A stretch of 64,000 bases of DNA, taken from assembly GCA_001939145.1 (NCBI GenBank), contig LSRX01000047.1, forward strand, positions 548,682 through 612,681, in the 5' to 3' direction. The notes beneath the pieces were generated by a model that was given only the letters and a program-made list of their open reading frames with translations, ran no database searches and was not told the origin of the DNA. Each line of letters opens with the position of its first letter. The first letter of the stretch is position 1. This DNA is from Symbiodinium microadriaticum. Taxonomy: Eukaryota; Sar; Dinophyceae; Suessiales; Symbiodiniaceae. This document shows positions 43,811-54,621 of this stretch, in pieces. The translations under genes were made by a program, and so were the position numbers.

Positions 43811-43906
43811 ACTACCCATAGGCCCCTAAGTAGTTCCTTTTTATGGTTTATATTCGGAATCCTATAAGGTAATCCCACAAACGAACTACTTAGGGGCCTA
43901 TGGGTA
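43811..43906. mobile_element. TACCCATAGGCCCC-family hairpin element
   Basis: Full-length copy; its inverted ends extend to ACTACTACCCATAGG. It abuts the terminal exon at 43709-43808. Confidence 0.6.
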
Positions 43907-43999
43907 GTAGTATCCCTTGTAGTTAATTATAGGCCCCCGCGAAACCATTTAGGAGTAAAAGATGCCCCCTCAAGCCGCTTCTAAGTGTCTAGGCTCGTA

Positions 44000-45640
44000 C
44001 ATTAGGGTTGCAGCTGGGTGGTCTGCCAAGAGGAAAGCCGGCAGCTGAGACATCGAGCTTCCGAAAAGGCTTAACAGTGGTTTTAACTGTGGGGTGTATA
44101 GATAGGATTTTGGGTTGAGGGTTTAAGTCACTAAGGTTTTAGTGTTCAGGGGCCCGAGCGTAGCTTAGGCTTGGCATCTTGGCTTGAAAGCCTTTCGTAG
44201 TTAAATTCGCTCATGTCAAAGTTCCCTCGTGAATCAAAAAGAAAATGACGAATCTTGAGCCCAACCCCCCCCCCCCCTGCAACTCCCAACGCCCCCTAAG
44301 TGCCCATTGAATCAATTGCGCATTATGCCGGGGCCCAACAATGCACCAATGAAGCCTGAAAGACTTATGATCTGCGAATGCAGAGGACGGAATACCTACA
44401 AAACTGAACTTGGCACCAGTGCAAAACATAAACACCTCTTAGAATACATGATAACAGTCTAGAGGGCTTTGTCAAAGTTTCATTGTAAGGTTGCTACAAA
44501 GGTTGCATGAGAAGGCCTTATGCCAGAGCTTTATGAGGCGTTCGAGTTTACGGGCTTGCTGTGCTTGGGTTCCGTCCTATTTCTCGTTTCAAGGCTTGTC
44601 TTTCGTATTGCAGTGGTTTAGGTGTTCACACGTCCCGGCCTTTGTCATATAGCTGTTGTGGCTTCAGGAGGAAAACAAATGAAGTTTCGGATTGAGGGTT
44701 TGCAAGAGACAGGGCTCAGGTGTGCAAGGGTTTTGCATGTGGGCAGAAGGCCCTGCGACTGTCACATCCGGGCTTAGGGTTTAGGGTTTAGTCTTTTGGA
44801 CTGAACCCTAACCCCCTAAACCCTTCCAAACCCTAAACCCTCATTACCAGGGGCTTCTAAGGGTTGAAGTTTACGTCAAACTCAGAGCAATTGCAAAACT
44901 GCTTCACCTTAACATCCTACATCCCAAAACCGGGTAGGGGTTTAGGGTTTAGGTGGTAGGGCCTGGTAGGGTTTAGGGCTTAGGGCTTAGGATTTGAGGA
45001 TTAGGGCTTAGGATTTAGGGTTTAGGGGGTAAGGGCCTGGTAGGGTTTAGGACTCAGGTGACCCAGACATTGGTGTTAATACCTTAATTCATAGTATGGA
45101 ACCTGCTATAACTTAGGGTATATTCCTCAAGAACAGGAACTTAAATTCGGGATCCTGCCATATCTTAAAGTAATTTCCTGAATTGGGGGATGTTGGATCG
45201 TCTCGGGAGAGAGCGGCACCTGGAAGGCGCCAGCGGCAGCGTCCGATACCCGGGGTCGGCTCTGCGTGCAGAGCAAAACTTAAAGTCTAAGACAGCTTCT
45301 TAGTGGACTATTGTTCTGAAAGAGGTACCCCCTGTGAGCATGTATGTGTGTATCTACAAACATATACATAAATAAATAAATAAATAAATAAATATATATA
45401 TATATATATACTGTACATATACATGTTCCATTAGATACAGACCTATCTTCAGCCACCAGGCGCCTGGGCGACAGACAACGAGGGTCTGGCTCTACAGGCC
45501 TCGTTGTGTGGTTCTACTGTCAGGAAATCTGCGGTTTGGCGCTGGTCCGGTGAACCTGTAGCACCGAGGCCTCCGGCGGAGACCTGACACCTAAAGATTC
45601 TCTGAAGCTTGTGGCTAACCATTGCGTCGAGTTCTGTGTT
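44000..45640. other. No gene seen
   Basis: Low-density sequence with TTTAGGG arrays near 44770 and 44935-45050, a C run at 44266-44278, an element-like segment at 45066-45205 and an AT microsatellite. No exon-like frame with splice sites was found. Confidence 0.4.
45365..45412. repeat. AAAT and AT microsatellite
   Basis: AAATAAAT units followed by AT units. Confidence 0.85.
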
Positions 45641-45715
45641 ACGACCTGTGCTGCTGCGCCTTAGCTCCTAGGCATCTTCTGTGTGCGTGAACTAGAGACT
45701 TCAGAACCCCAGCCC

Positions 45716-45964
45716 CTAAACGCAGCATGTGCGGAGGGTTGCCAGGCTCCGTTGCTTGAGCCGTAACGCTCCACCAGCTGAGGTGCTAACGCGATGCAAG
45801 ATCTGAAGAAACCCAGCGAATATGAGTTTAGGTATATACTCCTCAATTATTAAGGATAGTTGGGAGGTTTGGGAACAGCAAACCTCGTGTCCTGGGTTCA
45901 TGGGGTCCCGTTGTTTTGCCGATCCATTGTCAAAGGGAGCCCAAATTCCAGAACAACCCAACAG
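45716..45964 (-). CDS. Last two exons of an unknown minus gene
   Basis: Exon 45884-45964 (CAATAG acceptor, GTTTGC donor) encodes LLGCSGIWAPFDNGSAKQRD then PMNPGHE. The terminal exon 45716-45802 follows a TTTCTTCAG acceptor and encodes ILHRVSTSAGGALRLKQRSL, ATLRTCCV and TAG, in phase 0. Another frame through the terminal exon (APQLVERYGSSNGAWQPSAH) is open to 45661, so the end is not certain. The 81-base intron resembles the AGGGATATTGGAAG element family. Confidence 0.42.
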   Translation of the reverse strand: MLGCSGIWAPFDNGSAKQRDPMNPGHEVCCSQTSQLSLIIEEYIPKLIFAGFLQILHRVSTSAGGALRLKQRSLATLRTCCV

Positions 45965-46677
45965 CTATTGCAAACAGAATCAAGTTGACTCAGAAGTTTA
46001 TGCAATGATATTACCCTCGCGCAGACGAACATCAACTAATGTCGAAGAACGACCAGCCCGCTTTGGAAATTACAATCGCTCTTCAAGTACATGGTTCCCA
46101 CTTCAACTGTCGAAATCCTGCAAATGTAGATCCCCGAGGCTCCACTACCGTAAATCACAATGTATCCCCTTAGCATCGAAGGACTCATATTTTAAGGCTT
46201 TGGGGCCCAAAGACCCTATCATATAAGGCTTTTGGGCTGTTTTGATGCTCATATATCGTATCTTACACCTAACTTCCAGGAATGCTCTTTGCATAAATCA
46301 TGACTTAATCGTATTCGCACATGACGTAGAATGACATGGGATAGCTTCATGAGGGACAGCTGGGGGAGACATAGTGGGGGGCATATGGAAAGCTTGGCGG
46401 CTTCCTGTACTTAAAGAATTCGCACAGGGTGCACTGGGATGTAGTGGCACAGTCACGGTGCATGGCCCTTCGTGTGCAAGGTCTCTGCCGGAGTCCGAAA
46501 AATGGGGTAATGCGACCTTAATAATGAACATAAGGCTGTAGTATAATTATGTATTAAGGAACTTTATGCAATAATGCTGGTAGTTAGATGGGCTTCTATC
46601 TTACCGGTTCATATCTGCAACATCAACGCGAGACCTCGGGAGCCTGAGCTCCAAACTCTAAACCAGTAACCCTCACC

Positions 46678-46776
46678 TGGACCCTAAGAAACCTGCCCTT
46701 TTGGGGTTCCTTACTGTGACCGTGAATTCCCTAAAATAAATCCTTACAAAGGTAAGCTGTTTGAGGTCAAGGTAGG
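46678..46776. mobile_element. CCTGGACCCTAA-family element
   Basis: Starts ACCTGGACCCTAAGAAACCT and ends GTTTGAGGTCAAGGTAGG. Confidence 0.42.
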
Positions 46777-47134
46777 CCCTAAACCACCTGAGGCATCCGT
46801 ATCTTAGTTTAATATAAGGGCCTGAAGAAGTAGAATAATAGAATCAGGTTTTGGGGCCCACTATACTATATTTGTTATAAGGAACCCCAAAGTAATGCTG
46901 GCAATTACTTAGGCCCTAATTATATTGTGACCCCCAAAGGTGATCCTACCATGCGTAGCACAGCCTCAAAGCAGTGCTGACATCGGGCAAGGGATATAGG
47001 ACAGGCCTTAGCCTTAGGGCTCCATGCAGAAAGCTTCCGCGTCCAGGGCCTTGGGGTATTTCTTGGACGGGTCACGGCTCAACATTTGGCCCCGCAAAAC
47101 CCAACTTGTTGCTAAGGAACTAGTTTATAGAAAA

Positions 47135-47265
47135 ACACATAAATAAATATAAATATAAACATAAATATAGATATAAATCTAAATATGAATATAAATATAA
47201 CTATACATACACATGTATATATATATATATAGGGGGTATAGAGACATATAGATACATAGACATAG
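47135..47265. repeat. AAATAT/ATAC-rich simple repeat
   Basis: Degenerate ATAAATATA units, a short AT run and GATACATA units. Confidence 0.8.
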
Positions 47266-47327
47266 AAATGACCATAATCTGGAACCCTACGAAACACAAT
47301 ATTGTTTCGGCTGTCTGTGGAATCTTT

Positions 47328-47439
47328 CCGGACGTTTTCCCTTGCTTCGGCAGCCCTTTGTCGGGTCAAAGCGATGTGGGCGAGGGCCTCGAGCTTGGTA
47401 GTTGCTGCCTGGCGCCGGTTGAAACACTTGGGTAATTCT
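47328..47439 (-). CDS. Helical exon, unknown product
   Basis: After an ACTTAG acceptor the frame reads ELPKCFNRRQAATTKLEAL then AHIALTRQRAAEARENVRKD. The strongly alternating charge and high alanine content predict a long amphipathic or coiled-coil helix. The frame continues open to 47112 into AT-rich simple sequence, so the donor lies somewhere before about 47290. Codon use is clearly protein-like. Confidence 0.5.
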
Positions 47440-47541
47440 CTAAGTTAGATTTGCTTTTAGCATCCATTTCTAAGGGTGCGTACCTAAAAAAGCAAATTTC
47501 GAGCCCCGTTAAACCCTTGTAGATCCCTTTAAAGAACCCCT

Positions 47542-47603
47542 TTAAAGAAGGGACCCTGATTTAGGTGTTAGAGCAGGGCACTGGGGCTTAAATTCAATTC
47601 CTG
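47542..47603 (-). CDS. Short terminal exon
   Basis: A GCTTGCAG acceptor, just beyond a palindromic element (47610-47716), is followed by IEFKPQCPALTPKSGSLL and a stop. It is short but the acceptor and position next to an element fit the pattern of this window. Confidence 0.3.
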
Positions 47604-47609
47604 CAAGCA

Positions 47610-47716
47610 CCCAGAGCTTCCAATATCCCTTAATGAGACATATACCGTGGTTCATATTCGGGATCCTACTAGCATTTAAGATACATTCCCTAACTAAGGG
47701 ATATTGGAAGGTCTGG
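47610..47716. mobile_element. AGGGATATTGGAAG-family element
   Basis: Left TTCCAATATCCCTTAATGAG and right CTAAGGGATATTGGAAG are inverted copies around GGGATCCTA. Partial or diverged relatives: 33740-33815, 45066-45205, 57010-57090 and probably 45803-45883. Confidence 0.48.
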
Positions 47717-47755
47717 GGAAAGATAAGTGCCACATCTGCGGACGAGTTTCCGAAG

Positions 47756-47827
47756 ATAAGGGGGTTACCTTATAATAAGGATCCTACTACGTAGGGTGCC
47801 ATATTAGGGTCCCCTACTTTCGGAAAC
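47756..47827. mobile_element. Diverged GGGACCCTAATATAG-family element, inverted
   Basis: Reads TAAGGATCCTACTACGTAGG then CATATTAGGGTCCCCTACTT, the reverse orientation of the 2.8-kb copy. Confidence 0.42.
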
Positions 47828-49054
47828 CCTCGTTTAGAAGCCTGAAGAATTGAACTGGGGTTCGGGGCGGGGGGAATTCTTTGCCACAATCACATGAGGC
47901 CGCGCATAATCTACAGAAAAAACCGACACGGATTATTCAGGCCACTATTAAGGCCAGTAGACCATAGAACATTTGTAGTAACCCTTTAGCAAAACCCCCT
48001 ATTCTCAAATTGAAGCTGAGAAGGACTATCAACCGAAAGCCACAAGTCTTCAAGAGTACCTCACCTGACAAACTGCAAGGTGAAGTTCACGCGCTGTTCT
48101 GTTTTACGTGGGGGTACTTCGAGTTCCACGCTAGTTTCCATGGAAGGTCAGTAAGCCTAACTTAAAACCTACAGACTACAAACTCCTAGTAAAACCCCAA
48201 ACATCGCAAACAGCAAGAGCACACGCCTGCGCACACACACACGAACAAATACCTACCCACACCTACACATACCTACAGACCTACACCTCCACACCCGGAC
48301 CTAGATCTACACCGCCTACACCTACTCCTACGCCTACACACAGGCACAACATACAAAAAGAAGCACGAAAAGACGAGCAAACCCTCAAACACACTAGGGG
48401 GGCTCGAGGCGTCTCGGGCCTCACATGTGTCACTGACCTCCTTCGGGCACAGGGACGAGATCAGCCCCTGGCACGAGGTTTGTTATTTGGTTTGCGTGGT
48501 GTGCGTTTTGGGATTTCGGGATTCAGGGTTCATAGGTGTTTCTGTGCTTGGGTATTTGACGGTGTTCGTGTGTGGGTTCTGTTTTGTTGCGTTTGCTATG
48601 TGAGTGCCCTTCTTCGCTGTTCTTGTCTTTTGTTTGCGACGAAGGAGGGGCCGGTGCCCAAAGGGTTTAGTTGCCAGTAGCTTGCGATCCTGCGGCCAAA
48701 CCGCCCCAAACCCTGTGGAACGAAAAGCCCTTGCAAGCGAGGCAGAGAGGCGGATGACCGTCAAGTGAACCTCAAGGCGCTTCAACCCTAAACCATAAGG
48801 GTTTGGGGTTTAGAATATAGGGTAGCTCATAGATCAAGGAACCATCATGGCTAGCTAGGTTTTGTAGCTATTCAGGCTCCTATACTACATGTGTTGCAGG
48901 TCTTTAAGGCAGAAGTGTCATCTAGCTACCTGTGCACCCAAAGCCGACGTCTAAGCCGAGCCGCGAGAGCGCTGCCGTCCACCTCGCATCACGGGATTAG
49001 TTCTGTTTGCTGTTTGAGTTCACTTTAATGCTCAAGGCTTTAAGGCTTTAAGGT

Positions 49055-49506
49055 CTACCACTTCTGAGAGAGAGTCAGTTTTTGTGGCTTTGGTGATAGA
49101 GCTTTGTTTAGATGTTGCAGAAACAACTGCCCTCCCAGCATTTTTATCGGACAAGCAAAAATGCCCTCCCTGGGCTCTTGTTCATATCCTTCGTGTTGGG
49201 ACCACTGGTAACGGTCAGCTCCGATTAAGTGCAATATAGGTGCCTTAAGCGAAAAAGCAGAAACCTCGTACACCCCTGGTGGGAGTTGAGTTCGGTGGGA
49301 GTTCGTGTCATCATCCTTCCCGGGAAAATTCACGAGGAAAGCCCATTTCAGCCACCGCCAATACCTAGCTAAACCCTTATATAAGCCCTCAGCCCCAAAC
49401 CCTAAACCGTTCAAACAAATACAAAGCGAAGAGGATGGCCTGTGGTTTCCTCTGTTGCCAGCGAAGCACCGAGGTTGCCAGCTTGAAAACCACAAAACCA
49501 AACGAC
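49055..49506 (-). CDS. Two exons split by a 58-base intron made of telomere-like repeat
   Basis: Exon 49423-49506 (pyrimidine tract plus CATCCAG acceptor, GTATTT donor) encodes SFGFVVFKLATSVLRWQQRK then PQAILFA. The terminal exon 49055-49364 (102 codons plus stop) encodes YWRWLKWAFLVNFPGKDDDT, PPGVYEVSAFSLKAPILHLI, YQWSQHEGYEQEPREGIFAC and ends LTLSQKW. The phase (2 then 1) fits. The first part is hydrophobic and aromatic, possibly membrane-associated. The intron 49365-49422 contains GGTTTAGGGTTTGGGG and ends GGGTTTAGCTAG. No family recognised. Confidence 0.55.
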
Positions 49507-50024
49507 CTGGATGCAAAAAAAGCCTGTCACGTCCATAAAGACGTCTGGCAGCAAACCGACGCACCCAAATTCTGGATCGAAATCAAGGGTAGGGACAGCA
49601 TGTCTGCTACGACAATCATACCGATAATGAGACTAACATAGGGGCCTTCATAATTGTAACAAGCAGCCCTAATGATAATGACTAATATGGGTAATTAATT
49701 AAGCTTTTACAGAGACCTCGTGCCAGCAGCAGGCTTTTGACTCGAAAGTACGCTGCATGTCGTGTCAGGAGTCAGCGGGCGCTACAAGACAAATGGCGGG
49801 CTTGAAGAGCTTCTTGCAAAGCATCGCCAAGGCCCACAACATACTGAAAGCAGCATCTCTGCATTCTGCCTGTTTCAACGGGGCTGTGCGGGCATAAGGA
49901 AAGCAGCCCTATTCCGTGCCAAGATGGCAAGCTAAATGAATCCTTCAAGACTATATTCAGGAAGCTATATTGGTATAGCGATAACTATGATAGTACATCA
50001 GTCTTATATCATGGTGTAGCATAA

Positions 50025-51134
50025 TCACCTTTGGGTAAGCCTGAGGAGGGCATCACGAACACCGCCGAACTTACGAACCACTGGAAGCGCATAGTCCCGG
50101 AGGGATCTAGCAACGATGAGCTCATCCTGGATCTGCACACGGTCGATGTGATACCATTCTGCATCCAAGGACTCCAACTCCAACTGCTGAACTCTCGCTT
50201 CTAACTTCCAGCGCTCAGCTTGCTCGGCTTCCAGCTTGGCTTGCAAGTGCAAAGGCTGCTCAGAGACGGTCGCAAGCGGCTTCTCAGCTGCTGCAGAAGA
50301 CGGGCTCTTCTCCGCAGCGAGCCTCAGTGCCGCTTGCCTGTACTGAGAGATGCCGCAGTGCTTCAGCTGAACATCCACGTCACCGTGTCTTGCTGCAGCC
50401 TTCTCCACTTTCTCTGCCACTTGGCCTAGGTCCCGAAATGAGAGGCCCTCGGTAAGGGCGCCCAGGTCATCAAGCTCACATGGTATCAGGTGCTTCGCAT
50501 GTGCACCCCACCAGGCCCGCCGCTCTGATAGTCCGGGCAAGTCAATTTTCATACAATTGCTGCGGGACACGATCGCCGGGTCGATGTGATCAAGAATGTT
50601 TGTGGACAAGCAGAGGTAAGCACCTAAGCAGACACAGCGCACACTCTTCTTGAACCAAAGCCTACCCAAACATGTGGCATCAAACTGAAACCCTTGAAGC
50701 TCATGGATGTAAACGCCGCTTGGGATGGCACCTTTTATTTCTTCAGCTCTCTGCCCCTGCAGTCCGTCCACCCACGTCAAGAAGTCATCGATCAGTTCTA
50801 CCTTCGTAGTGACCGCCACCGACGCGTAGTTCATCATCGGGCCTCTGCTTCGGAAGATGCCCTCACACTCATCCAAAAACACGATGGCCTTGTTGAGACT
50901 GGCGATGGTCCGCAACACCTCCCCAAACAAGTTGCGCGCCTCCCAACTATCGGACATAGTCTTGACATCCAGAATCCAGGGTTGCAGCTTTAAAGAAGCC
51001 GCCAACATGCGCATGGCATGGGTCTTGCCGGTTCCAGGAGGGCCATGTAGCAAGATCACGGGACGGCCGCGGAAAATCTGCCCCGGACGTTTGCGGCAGT
51101 GCTGGCGAAGGGCCTGCTCACAGGCAGACCATTG
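50025..51134 (-). CDS. AAA+ ATPase (5' partial) with one in-frame 108-base intron
   Basis: The protein has a Walker A motif GPPGTGKT, Walker B IVFLDE followed by CEGIF, a conserved WVDGLQG helix, and an STNILDHIDPAIVSR sensor-1 to arginine-finger region with KIDLPGL after it. This is the order of a classical AAA domain. The C-terminal third is a predicted coiled coil (LHLQAKLEAEQAERWKLEAR). The first visible exon begins near 51134 after a CTCTAG acceptor and reads ACEQALRQHCRKRPGQIFRG before RPVILLHG, so an upstream exon with the start codon is missing. Bases 50624-50731 interrupt the domain between GLQGQRAEEIK and AYLCLSTN. They are bounded by GTGCCA and CTTAG, have no stop and are a multiple of three. 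Removing them restores normal spacing. Closest relatives cannot be named without a search. Confidence 0.75.
   Translation of the reverse strand, partial: QWSACEQALRQHCRKRPGQIFRGRPVILLHGPPGTGKTHAMRMLAASLKLQPWILDVKTMSDSWEARNLFGEVLRTIASLNKAIVFLDECEGIFRSRGPMMNYASVAVTTKVELIDDFLTWVDGLQGQRAEEIKGAIPSGVYIHELQGFQFDATCLGRLWFKKSVRCVCLGAYLCLSTNILDHIDPAIVSRSNCMKIDLPGLSERRAWWGAHAKHLIPCELDDLGALTEGLSFRDLGQVAEKVEKAAARHGDVDVQLKHCGISQYRQAALRLAAEKSPSSAAAEKPLATVSEQPLHLQAKLEAEQAERWKLEARVQQLELESLDAEWYHIDRVQIQDELIVARSLRDYALPVVRKFGGVRDALLRLTQR
50624..50731 (-). other. Intron of the AAA+ gene, flanked by AGGTGC repeats
   Basis: The upstream exon ends AAAAG before GTGCC and the intron ends CTTAG before GTGCT, so AGGTGC occurs at both borders. 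Such short direct repeats are typical of dinoflagellate introns. Length is 108 bases (36 codons) with no in-frame stop, so retention would insert 36 residues before sensor 1 and probably inactivate the ATPase. Confidence 0.6.
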
Positions 51135-51968
51135 CTAGAGTGTGGTACTTCTAAGGACAGAATCAGTAACAACTGTATGTCTCAAAAGGCACATGTGTCA
51201 TCTCTGCCCGGTGCCCTAAACCCCAAACCGTGAACCCCACAACCCCACACCCCGAGAAACCCCAAACCCTACACCCGAAGCCTAATTTACAGTACCCCGA
51301 CCAGTTCAACCCGACGTACTCAGTGAATAAAACTAAGATACACCGAGACATCTGTACCGTTTAAAAGGGTCCCTTGTCAGGTTCAAGGGTTAAGGTTTAG
51401 GGCTTGCAGTTTAAGGTGTGGAGTAGAGATTAAGGGTTCCTGTTAGGGCTCTAGGAATTTGCTGACGGTTCCGTAAGGCCCATGTACCTACACAGTCTAC
51501 GTGAGCCGCGGCCTCAAGGATTCCTATATCATGTTCAGAAAAGGGCGGGAGTCTTGACAAATTCTAAATAAAATTATAGCTCAAAACCTGCTCCAATCAA
51601 GGCCCTTGACCCCTAAACCCCCAGAGAGAACCCAAGCTAGCATGCCCGTAAAGAGGGAACCTGTGAAGCAAACCTATTCTAATTCTTATGGCACCTATCC
51701 CCGACTGCAGAAACTCAGTCTGAGAAGATCTAGGAGCTGACGAGCTTAAGGAGGAATTAGTCTTCGAGTGTTGGGGTTTAGGGCTTCAGGAAAAAATTGG
51801 GATTTAGAGAGTTGGGGGTTCGAGACTTGGAGAGTGGATCTTGGGCTCATCTTCGGCGGCTGGGACAAGACGAGGACTCCTCTTGCGATTGTTGTGCACT
51901 ACTGGCACTTTACTAACAGGCAGAAAGCCGACAAGGCCCAATGCTCAGCTTGAAATGGCTTTAGTGGT

Positions 51969-53652
51969 TCATTGTCTCTGCAACGGCCCAGTGCGGTTGA
52001 CAGAACTCAGCTCTTCAGATGGGCACCATAGGTTCTGTCCGGCACTGCTACTCCCAAAACACAGATCCCAAAAGTTCTTAAGCTCGTGAGCCTTCAATCG
52101 CTGCTGAAAGTCCGGATCCATGCCCTCGGCAAGGTGCCTCAGCTCATCCTCCAAAAAACTGCGGAAGATTGGGTTACGTAAACCCTAAACCCTAAACCCG
52201 AATTTGGGTTACGTAAACCCTGAACCCTGAACCCTAAACCCGACTCTGGGTTACGTAAACCCTAAACCCTAAAGCCTGGTTGGAGTATCTTGGGCTCGAG
52301 GGTTTGCTTGAAGTTAGGTACTGCACTGAGGACATCACAACCCACAACCATGGCGGGTTTAGGGGGGTTTAGGGGTTTAGGGGCTTGGGGGTTTAGGGGT
52401 TCAGGGTTTAGGGACTCTATACGGGTGCTAGTTGGCCACCCTGCAAGTGCAGGTCCTTGACGTGCTCTGGCGCGAAGTAGCTGTCCCATGTAAGGTCGTC
52501 ATCACTGGGCAGCTTCTTCAGAACCGAGCTCACATCTACTTCGGGCTTCTTCTGTCCGCCCATGGACTTGCTTTGGCCGGCCTTCTCCATCTTTCCGGGG
52601 GGAGGCAGGCAAGGCTTCGAAAATGATTTGAGCCGGACACTCCGCGCTCGGATAGCTATCCCTGACCAGCAGCTTACCAGCAGAACTTATTATCTATGGA
52701 AACAGCCAGATTACAAGTGGCTCGTTCTGCTTTAAGGTACCTAGTCGCCTAGTCTCATGCCCGCGTCTATGTATGCGGACACACAATAAGACAGTAGTCA
52801 ACAAACATCAAGTGCATCACGAAACTCCTCACGGGCTATTGGGATCGGCAGCTTCATCCGCGCCTCGAGCTCGTCATCTAGGGTGCAGAAGTCATGTCGG
52901 CCAGAATCCTGTGTCGACTGGCTAACCCTGGTAGGTTCTTGAACCCCCAACCTCCCTACAACCTAAATATTCAAATCTTGGCTCTGACACGGTGTAGCAG
53001 GGCTTTCTATCCCTAAATGTCGAAAACGGCTTCAAAGACTTACGGATGTCGCAGTTGGAGCTGATTGGCCAGGCTAATCCGGGAGTGCTCGCCCGAATGG
53101 TTTGTCCTGGCTCAATCTGACTGAGTAAGTTTCAAGCTACGAATGACAAACTCCAGGACAACAGACCGCAAGCACAGAAAACCCTGAAACAAGGAATTGA
53201 CATAGAGGTCGTGTAAGACAAGGGTCCTCGTGAGGAGAGCTCACTAGTAAGCCCTAAATCCGAAATCTACCCACACACAACAAGACAACGATCAGGCCAG
53301 GTTAGGTGTATCCTGTATCCTTATCAGTAGTTACTGTCTTACATGCCTCCGTTGTTACAGCTGCGCAATATGCAACACTAAAGGCTAAACCCAGGGCAGA
53401 ACCGGAATTCTCAACCATGGGCTGTCAGGGAAGTCCCGGTGCTCTGAGAAGCAACCAATCCCGCGAGACGGTGACTCCAGGGGAATTATAAGTTCGATTC
53501 TGCGAAGCGCCCATAGAGCTCCCTGAGATAATCGCAAAAAGTCGCTTGCAAACGCCACAGCCTGGAAGCCAACAGTTGAATCGACTCACATCAACCCTAC
53601 CATAGGCCTTCTCGGGGCGATCGAAGATGCACTCCAGAGGCCCGTGCTCCAC
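51969..53652 (-). CDS. Unknown multi-exon gene, at least five exons
   Basis: Exons in coding order: 53590-53652 (VEHGPLECIFDRPEKAYGRV, donor GTGAGT), 53044-53106 (NHSGEHSRISLANQLQLRH, donor GTAAGT), about 52797-52908 (DSGRHDFCTLDDELEARMKL then PIPIAREEFRDALD), about 52417-52640 (KPCLPPPGKMEKAGQSKSMG, then SSVLKKLPSDDDLTWDSYFA, PEHVKDLHLQGGQLAP), and 51969 to about 52160 (FLEDELRHLAEGMDPDFQQR then LKAHELKNFWDLCFG, stop). Each is clearly protein-like with G/C-ending codons. Not all junction phases agree, so one or more exons are missing or misplaced. The interval between the last two holds CCCTAAAC repeats and a 44-base tandem repeat. No domain recognised. It lies directly upstream of the AAA+ gene in the same orientation. 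Confidence 0.5.
52165..52282. repeat. Three tandem copies of a 44-base unit starting GGGTTACGTAAACCC
   Basis: Each copy has the near-palindrome GGGTTACGTAAACCC followed by two or three CCCTAAA units and a CCCGA(A/C)T linker. It lies between exons of the unknown minus gene. Confidence 0.65.
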
Positions 53653-53689
53653 CTAGCTCTGAGGGTGCCCAAGGTGTAGGGCTGAAGCC

Positions 53690-53850
53690 CTAAACCCTAA
53701 ACCTTAAACCCTGAACCCTAAACCCCTAAACCCCAAACCCCTAAACCCTAAACCTTGAACCCTAAACCCCTAAACCCTAGACCCCTAAACCCTAAACCCC
53801 TAAACCCCTAAACCCTAAAGCTCAAACCCTAAACTCCTGAAACCCTAAAG
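53690..53850. repeat. CCCTAAACC array
   Basis: Units of 7-8 bases, upstream of the first visible exon of the 52-53.7-kb gene. Confidence 0.7.
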
Positions 53851-54004
53851 GCTGGCAGTTGGGGGTGTTGGCCTACGGGTTTCAGTCTGAGGGCGTCGAG
53901 TTGAACTTTCGAGGCCTCGCGCTCTGTCGGAGGCCTCGGGTGTTAGGGCAGGGGGTCCGGGAGTCGAAAAATGCAGGCTGTGGAGTTTAGGGCTCTTAGG
54001 GTTT

Positions 54005-54100
54005 ACCTGGACCCTGAAGAACCTACCTTTTTAGGGCTCCTTATTATGATTTCTTTATACAAGTCCTTAAAAGGGTAGGTTATTTGGGGTCAAGGTAGGG
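54005..54100. mobile_element. CCTGGACCCTAA-family element
   Basis: Starts ACCTGGACCCTGAAGAACCT and ends TATTTGGGGTCAAGGTAGG; the two halves are inverted copies. Confidence 0.45.
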
Positions 54101-54195
54101 TTTAGGAATTGGGGTTTAGGGTTCTTTGGGGTGTCCCGAATGTTGTTCTGCATCCGGACCTGTTTTGGCCCCGCTCCTATGGAACAAAAGGAACC

Positions 54196-54438
54196 TCATT
54201 GGTGCCCTAATGTTGGCAAAAGCGACCTCAATTTAGGGCTTAGTTTAGGGCTTAGGATTAGGGCTTCGGGTGTAGGGATGTATGGTACAGCATCCAAGGT
54301 ACCATGTATCACACACAAAAGCTTGCGAGCAGCATAGTCCTGAAGCTGAAGCTCTTTACAGTCTGGGCTTCGCGCAAACCTCAACACCAAATGCCAACAC
54401 CGCAGCCCGAGTCTCAATTCTCGGGGCTTTCGGGTCAT
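54196..54438 (-). CDS. Candidate exon, about 80 codons
   Basis: The minus frame reads RKPRELRLGLRCWHLVLRFA, then ELQLQDYAARKLLCVIHGTL and DAVPYIPTPEA before running into CCCTAAG repeat. The donor is probably GTACCA after LDA. A second frame in the first half (KAPRIETRAAVLAFGVE) is also open. Function unknown. Confidence 0.38.
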   Translation of the reverse strand: MTRKPRELRLGLRCWHLVLRFARSPDCKELQLQDYAARKLLCVIHGTLDAVPYIPTPEALILSPKLSPKLRSLLPTLGHQ

Positions 54439-54567
54439 CCTCGCTGCTTACTTCTGCCGGACAAAAGCTTAAGTTAAATGAAGTTACAAGCCCCAGGCAA
54501 AGGTTTAAGTAGATTGAAGCGGCGTGAAGCCAGCAAGTCAGAGGGATGGAGGAGCTCAGATGTCAGG

Positions 54568-54621
54568 CCAGCGAGAAAGTTCCAGAATTCTCAGTATCTC
54601 GACTCGCCAAGTCTAGCCTGG
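54568..54621 (-). CDS. Short candidate terminal exon
   Basis: A TGCTTCCAG acceptor is followed by LDLASRDTENSGTFSLA and a stop. A plus frame of 63 codons covers the same bases. Weak support. Confidence 0.22.

Noticed and set aside
48480..48785. Plus and minus frames of 66 and 100 codons.
   Set aside because: Composition is biased (T/G-rich on plus, Lys/Thr-rich on minus), with no convincing splice partners; a short plus segment near 48680-48765 (PVERKALASEAERRMTVK) was the only coding-like part.
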